From contig JAZSDZ010000153.1 of assembly GCA_045531435.1 (NCBI GenBank), positions 1 to 19,834 of the forward strand: DNA of 19,834 nucleotides, written 5' to 3'. A program made the position numbers and the translations under genes. Under the pieces are notes generated by a model. That model had not been told where the DNA came from. It saw nothing but the letters and a program-made list of their open reading frames with translations, and did not search any database. Each line of letters begins with the position of its first letter. The stretch's first letter is position 1. Of the stretch, positions 6,428 to 15,258 are shown one piece after another. This DNA is from Fimenecus sp045531435 (GTDB taxonomy: Bacteria; Bacillota; Clostridia; Oscillospirales; Acutalibacteraceae).

Positions 6428-7696
6428 TCAGTTCAACTTTTCATCAAGCAATTTGATCTGATAAAATATTCCTTCAAGAAGCTTCACGGGAATACTGTTA
6501 CCTGCCATTCTGATGATTTTATCACGAGGGAACAATGTTGTGTTATGATGAGACGGATTATTTCTTAAGATGTTTTCATAATCTTCTTCTGTAAAGCCCA
6601 TAAAAAGAAGGCATTCTCTAGGGGTAAGATATCTAAATTTGCTTTTGCCTTCTCCGCCTAAATCAAAGAACAGATTCCCTGAATTAGGATTTCTATCCTG
6701 CTTTGTGGTTATAGTTCTGACCCTGTCATGACTATCATTATTAACATAACCGTCTAAAACGAACTGCGGATTTTCGTCCCATATTTTTTGTCTCGAAGGT
6801 GTATTATTAGGGTTACAGGCTAATGCCTCTTCAAGATATTTTTCTTTAGTATAATCTGTGCACAACATTTTATGTAAATTGTACTTGTGATAATATCGTG
6901 ACTCTTTATAATCATTAACAATATCTTCAGAAGTTTTATCAGCAAAAAATTCTTTTACTATTGTTTGTTTTTCCGGATTATCGCCTAAAAAAACACTTAC
7001 CATAAGAAGGCGTGGTCTGTTCTGTGGAAGTCCGAAGTCAAATGCATTAAGAAGAAAACATTTGCTATAGTATCCCAATTCTTTAAGGTCGCTAATCCAC
7101 TCTTCAAAATTCGCTTTATGTCTTTCTGCAAGAAGTGAAGGTACATTTTCCAACAGAAGATATCTGGGTAATCTCTTATTTTCTGCTTTCATTTCAGTAA
7201 GTATTCGTCCTACCTGCCACAAAAGACTTGAACGGCTACCAGAATTCTTATCTATACCTTTATTATAACCATGAAAAGCCCCCACATTTGATAAATCCTG
7301 ACAAGGGAAAGAATAAGTAAGAATATCAATATTCGAAGGAATAAGTTCACCAGTAAGACTACTGACATCAACAAAATTGTTGCAACGCTCAACAGATGTA
7401 AGAATTCGTTCAAGTATAGGTTTTGAATAAGAATGTAAAATTTTCTTATCCATTGGCTGTTTACCATCATTACTGAGCGTGAAACCTGTCAGTTTTTCAT
7501 ATATTTCTTCTTTGGAAAGTTTTGAAATTGCTTCTGGTATATCTGTTGAATTATGTATTGCATCATATGCACATAAAGCTTGTATATCCCATTCACACGT
7601 TCCAACCGTATTAATTTTCAAGCCTAAATTTTTCAGTGCTTTTGCTTGACTGCCTATACCACTGAAAAGTTCAACTAAATTGTATGTACGTTTCAT
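6428..7696 (-). CDS. C5-cytosine DNA methyltransferase (Dcm/type II family)
   Basis: A 422-aa enzyme with all main C5-methylase motifs in order: I FSGIGS (11-16, S-adenosylmethionine binding), IV SFPCQDLS (catalytic C132), VI ENV (183-185), VIII QNRPR (225-229), IX around RYLTPRE (355-361) and X GNSIPV (399-404). The target-recognition region between VIII and IX (about 230-350) is unremarkable in length, so a single specificity is expected, but the target is not predictable. It methylates host DNA and is paired with vsr downstream. The ribosome binding site is unusual: AGGAG lies 12 nt from the ATG, which may hold translation down. The 32-nt gap before it is the largest inside the operon. Confidence 0.95.
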   Translation of the reverse strand: MKRTYNLVELFSGIGSQAKALKNLGLKINTVGTCEWDIQALCAYDAIHNSTDIPEAISKLSKEEIYEKLTGFTLSNDGKQPMDKKILHSYSKPILERILTSVERCNNFVDVSSLTGELIPSNIDILTYSFPCQDLSNVGAFHGYNKGIDKNSGSRSSLLWQVGRILTEMKAENKRLPRYLLLENVPSLLAERHKANFEEWISDLKELGYYSKCFLLNAFDFGLPQNRPRLLMVSVFLGDNPEKQTIVKEFFADKTSEDIVNDYKESRYYHKYNLHKMLCTDYTKEKYLEEALACNPNNTPSRQKIWDENPQFVLDGYVNNDSHDRVRTITTKQDRNPNSGNLFFDLGGEGKSKFRYLTPRECLLFMGFTEEDYENILRNNPSHHNTTLFPRDKIIRMAGNSIPVKLLEGIFYQIKLLDEKLN

Positions 7697-7728
7697 TAAA
7701 GGGTGATACTCCTGTTCCTATAATTAGC

Positions 7729-8631
7729 TTACCAAGCTGTGTAACTTAATGCATCGAGGTCGACTGTGTAAACAATCTGTGTAATGCCTGCCGGCAAACA
7801 CTTATCTTTAAACGAATCTCTTGTTATGCACGGGAATGTTTCGTCAACAACATATTTTCTCTTTTCAAGAATTTTAAATTTCAAGTCACGAATACTTGCA
7901 CCAAGCTCAAGACCTTGATGTTGTAATTCAATTTCCAATCTACCGGCATCATAACCAGCATCAATAAGTCTTTGCTTCATATCGTTGACCGATATGCCTT
8001 CAAGTGACTCTTCCATGCGAAGAAAATAAAGATATAAAGGTTTATTATGCATCAACTGATGTTGACCTGCAATGTTAATTTCTGCACCGTAACGTTTGCA
8101 AGTGGATTTCACTTCACAACTTTCGTCGTCGCATTCAATATCATGGCTACCCATACGTGTTGCAGCCCATTCTGCTGAAGGGTCGCTTTGGAGCTTGTGC
8201 TCAAGAACTCTCATCTCAGCTATTACACTATAAACAGCTCTATCTTTTATTCCATTACCAACAAGTTCTTTCCATTTTTTCCACCAGTCAAGAGGACAGT
8301 TAAGTAATGCTTGCCTATCCTTTCCGTTCTCACCCGGAGAAACAAGTTCAGCACAAAGAGATGCAAACTCATATCTATACTCTTCAAAAGCAGAAATAAG
8401 CATAAGATAATTTGAAGGGCTACCTTGAATTGATAAAAGTCCTGTACGGAATTTGCAGCTATTAAAATTTTCTGCAACTGTAAGGTCTCTCTCAACGGGA
8501 ATAGCTACACCATAACCGTCTGGTATACGGATTATAAAGGCTGTGTATGTATCTGTCAAGTTATATATTTTCATGGCACCATAAGATGTCATTGAAGCAA
8601 ATCCATCTCTTATTTCTTCAAGGATTGTCAT
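7729..8631 (-). CDS. PD-(D/E)XK nuclease-like protein, DUF4420 family
   Basis: A 300-aa protein. A nuclease core is visible in the middle: E139 in VIAEMRVLEH, D164 in RMGSHDIE, and E173-x-K175 in CEVKST, followed by a YGAEINIAGQHQL strand-helix. This is the pattern of the DUF4420 PD-(D/E)XK family, usually found in the same operons as Z1 and GHKL ATPases. The N-terminal 100 residues (YGVAIPVERDL, FRTGLLSI) and the C-terminal half after 190 are probably accessory domains. It is the strongest candidate for the DNA-cutting subunit of the GHKL/Z1 module. It starts 18 nt after the 245-aa gene; its ribosome binding site GGGGGA is weak for this operon. Confidence 0.85.
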   Translation of the reverse strand: MTILEEIRDGFASMTSYGAMKIYNLTDTYTAFIIRIPDGYGVAIPVERDLTVAENFNSCKFRTGLLSIQGSPSNYLMLISAFEEYRYEFASLCAELVSPGENGKDRQALLNCPLDWWKKWKELVGNGIKDRAVYSVIAEMRVLEHKLQSDPSAEWAATRMGSHDIECDDESCEVKSTCKRYGAEINIAGQHQLMHNKPLYLYFLRMEESLEGISVNDMKQRLIDAGYDAGRLEIELQHQGLELGASIRDLKFKILEKRKYVVDETFPCITRDSFKDKCLPAGITQIVYTVDLDALSYTAW

Positions 8632-8649
8632 GTTTTTATCCCCCGTTTT

Positions 8650-9387
8650 CTATTGATTAACAACCGTGTTAATATCCATTCCTGCATCCACAAAAAGCTT
8701 ATTGGCATACCCCTTAAAACCACCTACACAAAGAGCTGGTTCGGCAACCAACATTCTTGCTGTATTGAGTTTCATAACAACTCTAAACAAATCATCTTTT
8801 TCTCTACTCTTGTTATATTCAGAAAGAACTTTGGAAGGCACGATGCTGTAAAAATACACTATCCATCTATACGCATCGATACAAGTGCCTTTTTTACCAC
8901 TTCTTTCAACAAGGTTGAGAATCGTATCGGTTGAGCAATTTGCACTTTCAAGAATTTGCATTGTGGTTTTTTCATCAGTATTCCAAGAAAGGTGGATATA
9001 CCACCACAGTTGCTTTGGCCAGATTCTTCTCGGCAATCTCCAGTAATGGTCCTCGTTATCTTTTCCCCATCTTATCGCAACAGCTTCCGGTATAACCACT
9101 AAAGAAAGATATCTCCAAAAGCCATCATCTGCAGCTACTCGCAAAGAGAACCACTCTTGATTTTTCAAATACATATACAAAAGCATCCCAAATTGAATAT
9201 CTGTATAGTAATCTTGAATCTTAATGCCTTTTTCTTCAGCACTTTTTAATACAGCATCAAAAAGTTTCATTAAATCACTTCTGAGAATAGCATATTCACC
9301 CTCCAACTTCGGTGGATTCGGATATGAAGCAAGCCATTCAGTCATGGCTTTTTCTGATTCACCACGATTTAGTGTTCTTATATCCAT
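8650..9387 (-). CDS. DUF6339-like protein of unknown function
   Basis: A 245-aa protein. The tryptophan-rich centre (DDGFWRYLSLVVIPEAV..RWGKDNEDHYWRLPRRIWPKQLWWYIHLSW split over about residues 88-135) resembles the DUF6339 family, which I recall being encoded beside Z1-domain proteins. No nuclease, ATPase or membrane motif is visible. The start codon overlaps the stop codon of the preceding gene by one base (TAATG), which indicates translational coupling and suggests that the two products are made in matched amounts, perhaps as subunits of the same complex. The family assignment is from memory of its pattern; the function is unknown. Confidence 0.65.
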   Translation of the reverse strand: MDIRTLNRGESEKAMTEWLASYPNPPKLEGEYAILRSDLMKLFDAVLKSAEEKGIKIQDYYTDIQFGMLLYMYLKNQEWFSLRVAADDGFWRYLSLVVIPEAVAIRWGKDNEDHYWRLPRRIWPKQLWWYIHLSWNTDEKTTMQILESANCSTDTILNLVERSGKKGTCIDAYRWIVYFYSIVPSKVLSEYNKSREKDDLFRVVMKLNTARMLVAEPALCVGGFKGYANKLFVDAGMDINTVVNQ

Positions 9388-10331
9388 TAGTCTGCTATCC
9401 TCCCATCAAAGAATTTTCTTGTGCTAAGTGATAATTTATCAGGGCTTGAAAAGTCCCAATCAAGTGTATCTGAAAAATATCGTACAACTTCACCAATACT
9501 ACCCGGCTCTAATTCATCTTCACCTAAAATTTGTTCAAGAAACTGTTCACTGCGGATTTTTTCTATTATAGAGCAAAGTGCAGATGACATAACCTCAACA
9601 AGAAGTTGTGAACAAAATGTTCTTTGTGCGCGGTCAATATATTTGTAGTTTTTATGTGCGGTATTGATGTTAATTGAAATAGAATCTGAGAACGAGTCAG
9701 ATATAGGGTCAGTCCAGTCGCATCTCACATACCATAATGGTTGTCCTTTTTCATAAACCTCAAATATTGGGAAAAGTGAACCTGTACCATCAAGCCGCAA
9801 CGTAAAACTATCAAATTCGCCAAGCACAAAGCCTTCTTCATTAGCAAGATGAGTTTCGTCTTCACTTGGAGTTCCTGCTTCCGCTATGTACAAAGCCACG
9901 GAAAAATTCACATCGCCTCTAAGCTTTGCTTGAGAAAATTCAACATCAATTTCACCATCGATAAAATCTTCTTCACAGCCGGAAATAGTCATTATTGGTT
10001 CTGCACCTCGTTGTCGTGAATCAGGTGATGTCCACACTAATGATAAACCAAGTTTTGCATTTCTACATGCTAAACCATCCGGGCCAAAAAGTGTTTTGTA
10101 ATGTTTTAAAGCAATTGGCCTTTTTACACATAAATTATACTTATCAGCATTCCAAACGCCATCTGTTTTTAAGCAATGTATGGTGGCGCTTGTTTCTGCC
10201 ACCTCATACTCAAGGCCTTTTTCAATACCTTCGTTATTTATATATGACACAGCGTAAGGTCTTGTTTGAAAGACAACTCTTTCTTTCATCTCATCAGTAA
10301 GAGAAGGATAAAGAAAAATAGGTGTAGCCAT
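9387..10331 (-). CDS. Unrecognised protein of the GHKL/Z1 operon (314 aa)
   Basis: I do not recognise this family. The protein has a mainly beta-strand, acidic composition: alternating hydrophobic runs such as ATIHCLKTDGVW (about 49-60) and DSFTLRLDGTGSLFPIFEVY, an aspartate/serine-rich stretch (DWTDPISDSFSDSISINI, about 205-222), then a helical C-terminal third (QLLVEVMSSALCSIIEKI and onward). There is no visible catalytic motif, signal peptide or membrane segment. Its ATG directly follows the stop codon of the GHKL gene (TAAATG), and its own stop overlaps the start of the next gene, so it is firmly part of the operon and likely a structural or target-binding component. Homologues probably occur at the same place in related operons. 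Confidence 0.8.
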   Translation of the reverse strand: MATPIFLYPSLTDEMKERVVFQTRPYAVSYINNEGIEKGLEYEVAETSATIHCLKTDGVWNADKYNLCVKRPIALKHYKTLFGPDGLACRNAKLGLSLVWTSPDSRQRGAEPIMTISGCEEDFIDGEIDVEFSQAKLRGDVNFSVALYIAEAGTPSEDETHLANEEGFVLGEFDSFTLRLDGTGSLFPIFEVYEKGQPLWYVRCDWTDPISDSFSDSISININTAHKNYKYIDRAQRTFCSQLLVEVMSSALCSIIEKIRSEQFLEQILGEDELEPGSIGEVVRYFSDTLDWDFSSPDKLSLSTRKFFDGRIAD

Positions 10332-12419
10332 TTATCTTCCCTCCTTTTCAAAAACAAATGCAGGTCTTACATTTTTTTGTTCCAAACGAATAACGGTTTC
10401 AAAACTGATACTCATTGAATGTTCAATTGAAGAACTAATATCCAAACCATACGCAGAACCATTTTCTGTTCTCCTAAGTGTAAAAAAGATATCCTCAAAA
10501 AAATCCGATGGATTGTCTTCACTAACACTTAATAATGAGCCTACTTTCGTTTTATCAAATGTATCAACAAAAATACCAATTTTTTCAATAGTAAATGGAG
10601 AGCTCAATTTTAAATCCTTTTCCCATTCAGCTATTTTAATTTTCCCTGATTCCGAATCAATTTGCACTTCAAAAGCAGTATGAGTAATCTTTTTGTTTGA
10701 AGACGTTTTTAATTCAATCGGAACAGTCATTGTATCCGCTCTATATTTTATCTGAGATGGAATAATAGAAAAAGTAAATTTTTTGGTATTTTTCTTCCCT
10801 TCGCCTTGTCTTGGAGGTTTAGGTTCAGTGTTCGCACCCCTACCAAACCCATCAGGTGGCAATATAAGGTCTCCTAAATATCTACTCAATTCAGAGTTTT
10901 CTTTTGGCTTGTTTTCCACATCATCTTCCGCATACTCACCACCAATAACTTTCGTTACTGATTTTTGTATTTTTGTTATTGCTCTTGGGTTGAAATGAGA
11001 ATCACTCCAGTCATTCCACGATGTATGGTCTGCCATTTCACTTTTTCTGACATATTCTTCCAAGCTATCTACAGGTCTGTCATCAACCTTAAATTTATTA
11101 AGAGAGTTTAACACAAAAATACCACATATGAACTCATTTTTATTTGTTGATGGTATACCGGCTGTCCAAGCACTAACACTCTCGTATGAAACAATCATAC
11201 CCGGCTTTCTAACGTAGAAAACTAATGGCCTGTTTACCGTCTTATCTGAAACATCACAATTAAAGTAAACTGCAGGTTCAGGTTTGTTGTGAGGTGCATC
11301 CATCTCCAAAACATCTCGTGTAAGCTTTGCACATGCAATATTACCAGCGGTCGAATCCTCAAGATATTTTTTCACCTTTGCAGCCTCAACAGTAACTTCA
11401 AGCCCGCTTACTCCTAAGAAATCTTCCTCATCAACAACATGATTAGCCCTATTATACAAGGCTTGTACAGTCTTGAAAACAGGTTCCATTGAATCTGCCG
11501 AAATTCCATTACCGTTTATAAGCACTTTCAAAAAAGCACCATAAGGGTACTTAGGATTACACAAACGAGGTGAATACCATCTTTGGACAGCTATTCTCAA
11601 ATACTTTTCTATAGAGCTATACCAATACGGTGAAAGGTGTTCATCAAGTACATCAGTATAATCAATTCTATTGTTAGCAAGCAAAGAATCACTATTGATA
11701 TAAGGAATAATAATTGCGGTTCCTGTTTTTTCACCTGTATAAGGAGTTATACCAAATATACTAAGAAATTTATTAATATAATCTTCGTCAGTTATAGGAA
11801 CCGTTGTATTTTCACGAACGGTTTCACCCCACCAAGCAATTCCTCTACGAGTCATACCCTTATATTCAGGAATTAATGCATCTTCACTTGTTTCATTTTC
11901 AACAAACGAAGCTGCAAGTCTTGAGGAATATTTACCATTTCCTTCAGAAATTCTTGAGTAATAGATAACTAATCCAATTCCTATGCGGAAATATACTGTT
12001 TTGCCGAGTCCCCATGAGCCACCAGCACCCTCAGCTTCTTGAGGTTTACAAATTTCATAGACAAGCTTAAGCAAATTTCCGTAATTATTATCTTTGACAT
12101 TTTGAACATCAATCTCACCGGTAAGACCGACGGTATCCGAATCACACACTGCAAGATATTGACATTTGTCTGAAGGGAATTTTTTCACAAGAGCATCCGA
12201 AATACCTTCTAATTCAGTACCCAATTCACGAGAACTAAAGTTACCTGTGATATATTCAACAGTAACAGACTTTGCACCCAATTTATGTGCATCAAGGCTG
12301 TTTTGTATAGACTCTCTAACAAGCAAATCTAGTACCGGTGTTTTATTGTTCTGTATAAGTCTAAGAAGTGAACTACCACTTTGCGTCATTCGACCGGGTT
12401 CAGCAATTTCAATATTCAT
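10332..12419 (-). CDS. MORC/MutL-like GHKL ATPase
   Basis: A 695-aa protein. The start is the ATG at 12417-12419, preceded by GGAGGG with 5-nt spacing; the 13-codon longer frame lies inside the Z1 gene. The N-terminus carries a Bergerat fold: N box RESIQNSLDA (35-44), the ATP-lid aspartate region VCDSDTVGLTG (91-101), and GAGGSWGLGKTVYFR (131-145). This is the arrangement in bacterial MutL/MORC-type ATPases of restriction systems rather than in histidine kinases: no H box or receiver domain is present. The rest (about 200-695) holds a transducer-like region and a beta-rich C-terminal domain after a basic, proline-rich linker near 540-560. It likely works as an ATP-driven DNA clamp together with the Z1 protein, whose gene overlaps it by 11 nt. 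Confidence 0.85.
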   Translation of the reverse strand: MNIEIAEPGRMTQSGSSLLRLIQNNKTPVLDLLVRESIQNSLDAHKLGAKSVTVEYITGNFSSRELGTELEGISDALVKKFPSDKCQYLAVCDSDTVGLTGEIDVQNVKDNNYGNLLKLVYEICKPQEAEGAGGSWGLGKTVYFRIGIGLVIYYSRISEGNGKYSSRLAASFVENETSEDALIPEYKGMTRRGIAWWGETVRENTTVPITDEDYINKFLSIFGITPYTGEKTGTAIIIPYINSDSLLANNRIDYTDVLDEHLSPYWYSSIEKYLRIAVQRWYSPRLCNPKYPYGAFLKVLINGNGISADSMEPVFKTVQALYNRANHVVDEEDFLGVSGLEVTVEAAKVKKYLEDSTAGNIACAKLTRDVLEMDAPHNKPEPAVYFNCDVSDKTVNRPLVFYVRKPGMIVSYESVSAWTAGIPSTNKNEFICGIFVLNSLNKFKVDDRPVDSLEEYVRKSEMADHTSWNDWSDSHFNPRAITKIQKSVTKVIGGEYAEDDVENKPKENSELSRYLGDLILPPDGFGRGANTEPKPPRQGEGKKNTKKFTFSIIPSQIKYRADTMTVPIELKTSSNKKITHTAFEVQIDSESGKIKIAEWEKDLKLSSPFTIEKIGIFVDTFDKTKVGSLLSVSEDNPSDFFEDIFFTLRRTENGSAYGLDISSSIEHSMSISFETVIRLEQKNVRPAFVFEKEGR

Positions 12420-15237
12420 CTGTTCCCTCCATATCTGCATCACCATCAAACACATCATTACTCATTTGGATTGATACAGTTGATGCATAACTTGTACCAA
12501 TTCTACCACCGGGGACATAAATACTTAAACCAATAACATCCGCTTTTGCATTAAGATTACATCTTGTCGCTTGTGAATTGGTTGTTGAATCTTTATCTAC
12601 ACGATAAATTATCAATTGCGGTGTGCTGTCAAGACCAGTACTGTCTCTGAATCCAGCTGCACCTTTAGATTTTCCACTAGTAATCGCTTGAACTATTCTT
12701 TGTTTAGTTGTTTCATTGCTAATAGCAGCAATATCAACATCGGCAAAAATATCCATTGGGTCTCTAAGTGCACCAATATCTAACAAATTACAATCCGCTT
12801 CATGAATAGCTTTCTTTTTACTACGATTTACTTTATGTATTGCTTTTCCATTTGGTAAAACCCAAGTGCCATTTGAACCATTCTTTTTACCTGCAACAAC
12901 TACATTCCATTTACCGAGTTTACCTTCCGATGTTACCTTTTCAATCCAATCCATTAAAGGTTTAGTATCATCAAAAACTTTTAACCTGTTACAGAATTTA
13001 AAACGTTCAATATAATTTCTTACATATGCAAAGCTTACATCTTTCCAAACAGCATCATTATTAAAATATGCTTCACTAGGATGCCATTCATCACCAAGGC
13101 CACTAATGAAATCTTCTGTCAATTCGATATTCTGTTCAAGAGTAGCTTTATCATTATCAAATAAATAAGTTTGATTAGAAGCACCACTATAATCCATAGT
13201 AGATTCAGTAGCCGCCTGCATACGGTTTTTCGCAGTTATACGGATAAAACTAACTTTTGGTGAATTTTTCACTTTAGGTCCATATTCAGCCGGGCTTCTT
13301 CCTGTAATATCCATATACTGAATTTCGTCACGAAGCTCTTGGTCAAGTGCAGCAAGAAACTCAAACTGTCGCCTTGTTTTATCAGTAATCCAAAGTCGAG
13401 GTAACAACTCGTACTTCTTTCTATAACCAAACCATCTTCCCATCTGCATTAAAGTGTCTGCTTGTCCTACAGAACGCAGGAAAAATGTACTTATCAATCC
13501 TTCAATAGTAAGACCTCTTGAAAGAGTTGCACCACCAACAACAATAAATGCAGGTGCAGGTGTTGGCATATTGGTTGAATCAGGGTAAGCAAGTCTAACG
13601 TGCATACCATCATTAACACCGTTATTTAAGCAGTTATCAATACAAAGATGGATGCCTTTATGATAAGAAAGGTCACCGTCCGCATCAAGTTCAATATGTG
13701 AAATACCATCATTTAAAAGAATCTTTATTTGCTCTAAAACAGCTGAGAATTCTGGATATTTATTTATTTCGTTGTCAGGACGGTCATACGTTGGATACTG
13801 CTCTCTAAATTTTTCAAAAGAAAATCTTGTTGTTTCTTCATACCATACACGTTCAGTTCTCTTAAGTATCTCATCTTTAGGAGTCTTATCAATCCACTCA
13901 CTCACAACATGAGCAATTGCACTATGATGTGCTGTTTTCTGGCTGGTATGTATGAGCATGCTGATAGGTTTCTTATAACCCCAAATTCTCATGCAACCAA
14001 CACCGCACATAAACCAACAAACAGCATCCACTAAAGATTCGGGTATTGTGAAAACATTTCCATCATGAATATTTTTTAATTCATTTAATTCAACAGGATC
14101 AATTGTCCTTACAATATCCATTCCATCAAAAGAAACAGAATCACCAGTATATCCGAAAATCTGTTGTGGACCAAAATATTCTTTCGACACAGCAAGAGTT
14201 GTTATGAAGCTTCTTGGGTAGAGTGAATCTTCATAAGGTTCGTTAAGAATATTAGCGTATGGTGTTGCTGTGTAACCGATATAGTTCATAGCAAGATACT
14301 GACTATCAATATCATCACCATTTTCATCTTTTCCATTTACAAGTGCACGAATAAGTTTGCTGATTCTGCTTACTTCATCAGCATCAATTTTACAAGTGTT
14401 AATACCTGCTTGGTCAGCTTCATCATCGATAACCAAAATTCGCATTTGGCGTTGCTTATTTTTATCCGCCTGTGCCCACTGGATAAGTTTCTTTAATCTT
14501 GTAGAATTCTTCAAACAAACAGTAAAATATCTTTCTCTTGACCCTGAATCGAAATGAAGACTTTGTGCTTTTTGGCTGATATCCACAGTTTTTGATAAAT
14601 GCTGTAACGGTCTCCACCATAAAGTGCCTTGTTGATTAAGGTCATTAAATAATCTATTTTGTGTTTGAACTCGAAGGTTTTCAATAGTACCTGAAAGAAC
14701 GATAAACATGTTCCAGCCCCAGTCTGCTGCCATAGCCATCAACGCTGCCATATTAGCAGTTTTACCTGATTGAACATTACCGATAACAAGGCCTTTTACG
14801 GGTTCGGAATTAGTTGTGTCGCCATTCAATCTCTTTAGAATTTTATGTGTGGTACTTTCAATTTGTTCAACTGTTTCCTCTTTAAAACCATCCCTAAGAA
14901 GTTTATTTTTGTACAACTGCCATGACGATGTTTCGTCTTGAGGTACAGTAATGGCATTATCTTGACGATTGTCATGGATGTGTGCGATACCGTCAATCAT
15001 TTCCACTACTTGTACTCTTTCTTCGGCATTCTTTTGGCTTTGTACAAGTTGCTGCCAGTCAGTAATACTCATTTCAGGCCAGAAATTTATATCTTTCTGT
15101 TCTTCGAGAAAATCCTGCAAACCAGCGTAATCACGTCTTCTTCCATATTCGATTTCGCTCCAGTCGATGCCGCGCTCTCTCATTCTTTTTATCCATCTTC
15201 TTGGTTCATCATATATAATTTGAGCAAGACTTGGCAT
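12409..15237 (-). CDS. Z1 domain SF2-helicase-like ATPase
   Basis: A 942-aa protein. The ATG at 15235-15237 is chosen because AAGGAG is 8 nt upstream; a GTG three codons earlier would leave only 1 nt. SF2 motifs are clear: Walker A GNVQSGKT (153-160), Walker B DDEAD (271-275), motif III TATP (323-326), motif V SRGLTIEG (573-580) and motif VI QMGRWFGYR (598-606). GGATLSRGL with QMGRWFGYR is the signature of the Z1 domain, known from multi-gene restriction systems with MORC/MutL-like ATPases. An N-terminal 140-aa helical part and a 330-aa C-terminal part have no known motif. It probably translocates on or remodels DNA for the PD-(D/E)XK partner. It overlaps the GHKL gene by 11 nt and follows AIPR by 21 nt. 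Confidence 0.92.
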   Translation of the reverse strand: MPSLAQIIYDEPRRWIKRMRERGIDWSEIEYGRRRDYAGLQDFLEEQKDINFWPEMSITDWQQLVQSQKNAEERVQVVEMIDGIAHIHDNRQDNAITVPQDETSSWQLYKNKLLRDGFKEETVEQIESTTHKILKRLNGDTTNSEPVKGLVIGNVQSGKTANMAALMAMAADWGWNMFIVLSGTIENLRVQTQNRLFNDLNQQGTLWWRPLQHLSKTVDISQKAQSLHFDSGSRERYFTVCLKNSTRLKKLIQWAQADKNKQRQMRILVIDDEADQAGINTCKIDADEVSRISKLIRALVNGKDENGDDIDSQYLAMNYIGYTATPYANILNEPYEDSLYPRSFITTLAVSKEYFGPQQIFGYTGDSVSFDGMDIVRTIDPVELNELKNIHDGNVFTIPESLVDAVCWFMCGVGCMRIWGYKKPISMLIHTSQKTAHHSAIAHVVSEWIDKTPKDEILKRTERVWYEETTRFSFEKFREQYPTYDRPDNEINKYPEFSAVLEQIKILLNDGISHIELDADGDLSYHKGIHLCIDNCLNNGVNDGMHVRLAYPDSTNMPTPAPAFIVVGGATLSRGLTIEGLISTFFLRSVGQADTLMQMGRWFGYRKKYELLPRLWITDKTRRQFEFLAALDQELRDEIQYMDITGRSPAEYGPKVKNSPKVSFIRITAKNRMQAATESTMDYSGASNQTYLFDNDKATLEQNIELTEDFISGLGDEWHPSEAYFNNDAVWKDVSFAYVRNYIERFKFCNRLKVFDDTKPLMDWIEKVTSEGKLGKWNVVVAGKKNGSNGTWVLPNGKAIHKVNRSKKKAIHEADCNLLDIGALRDPMDIFADVDIAAISNETTKQRIVQAITSGKSKGAAGFRDSTGLDSTPQLIIYRVDKDSTTNSQATRCNLNAKADVIGLSIYVPGGRIGTSYASTVSIQMSNDVFDGDADMEGTDEY

Positions 15238-15258
15238 ATCACACACTCCTTATATCAT

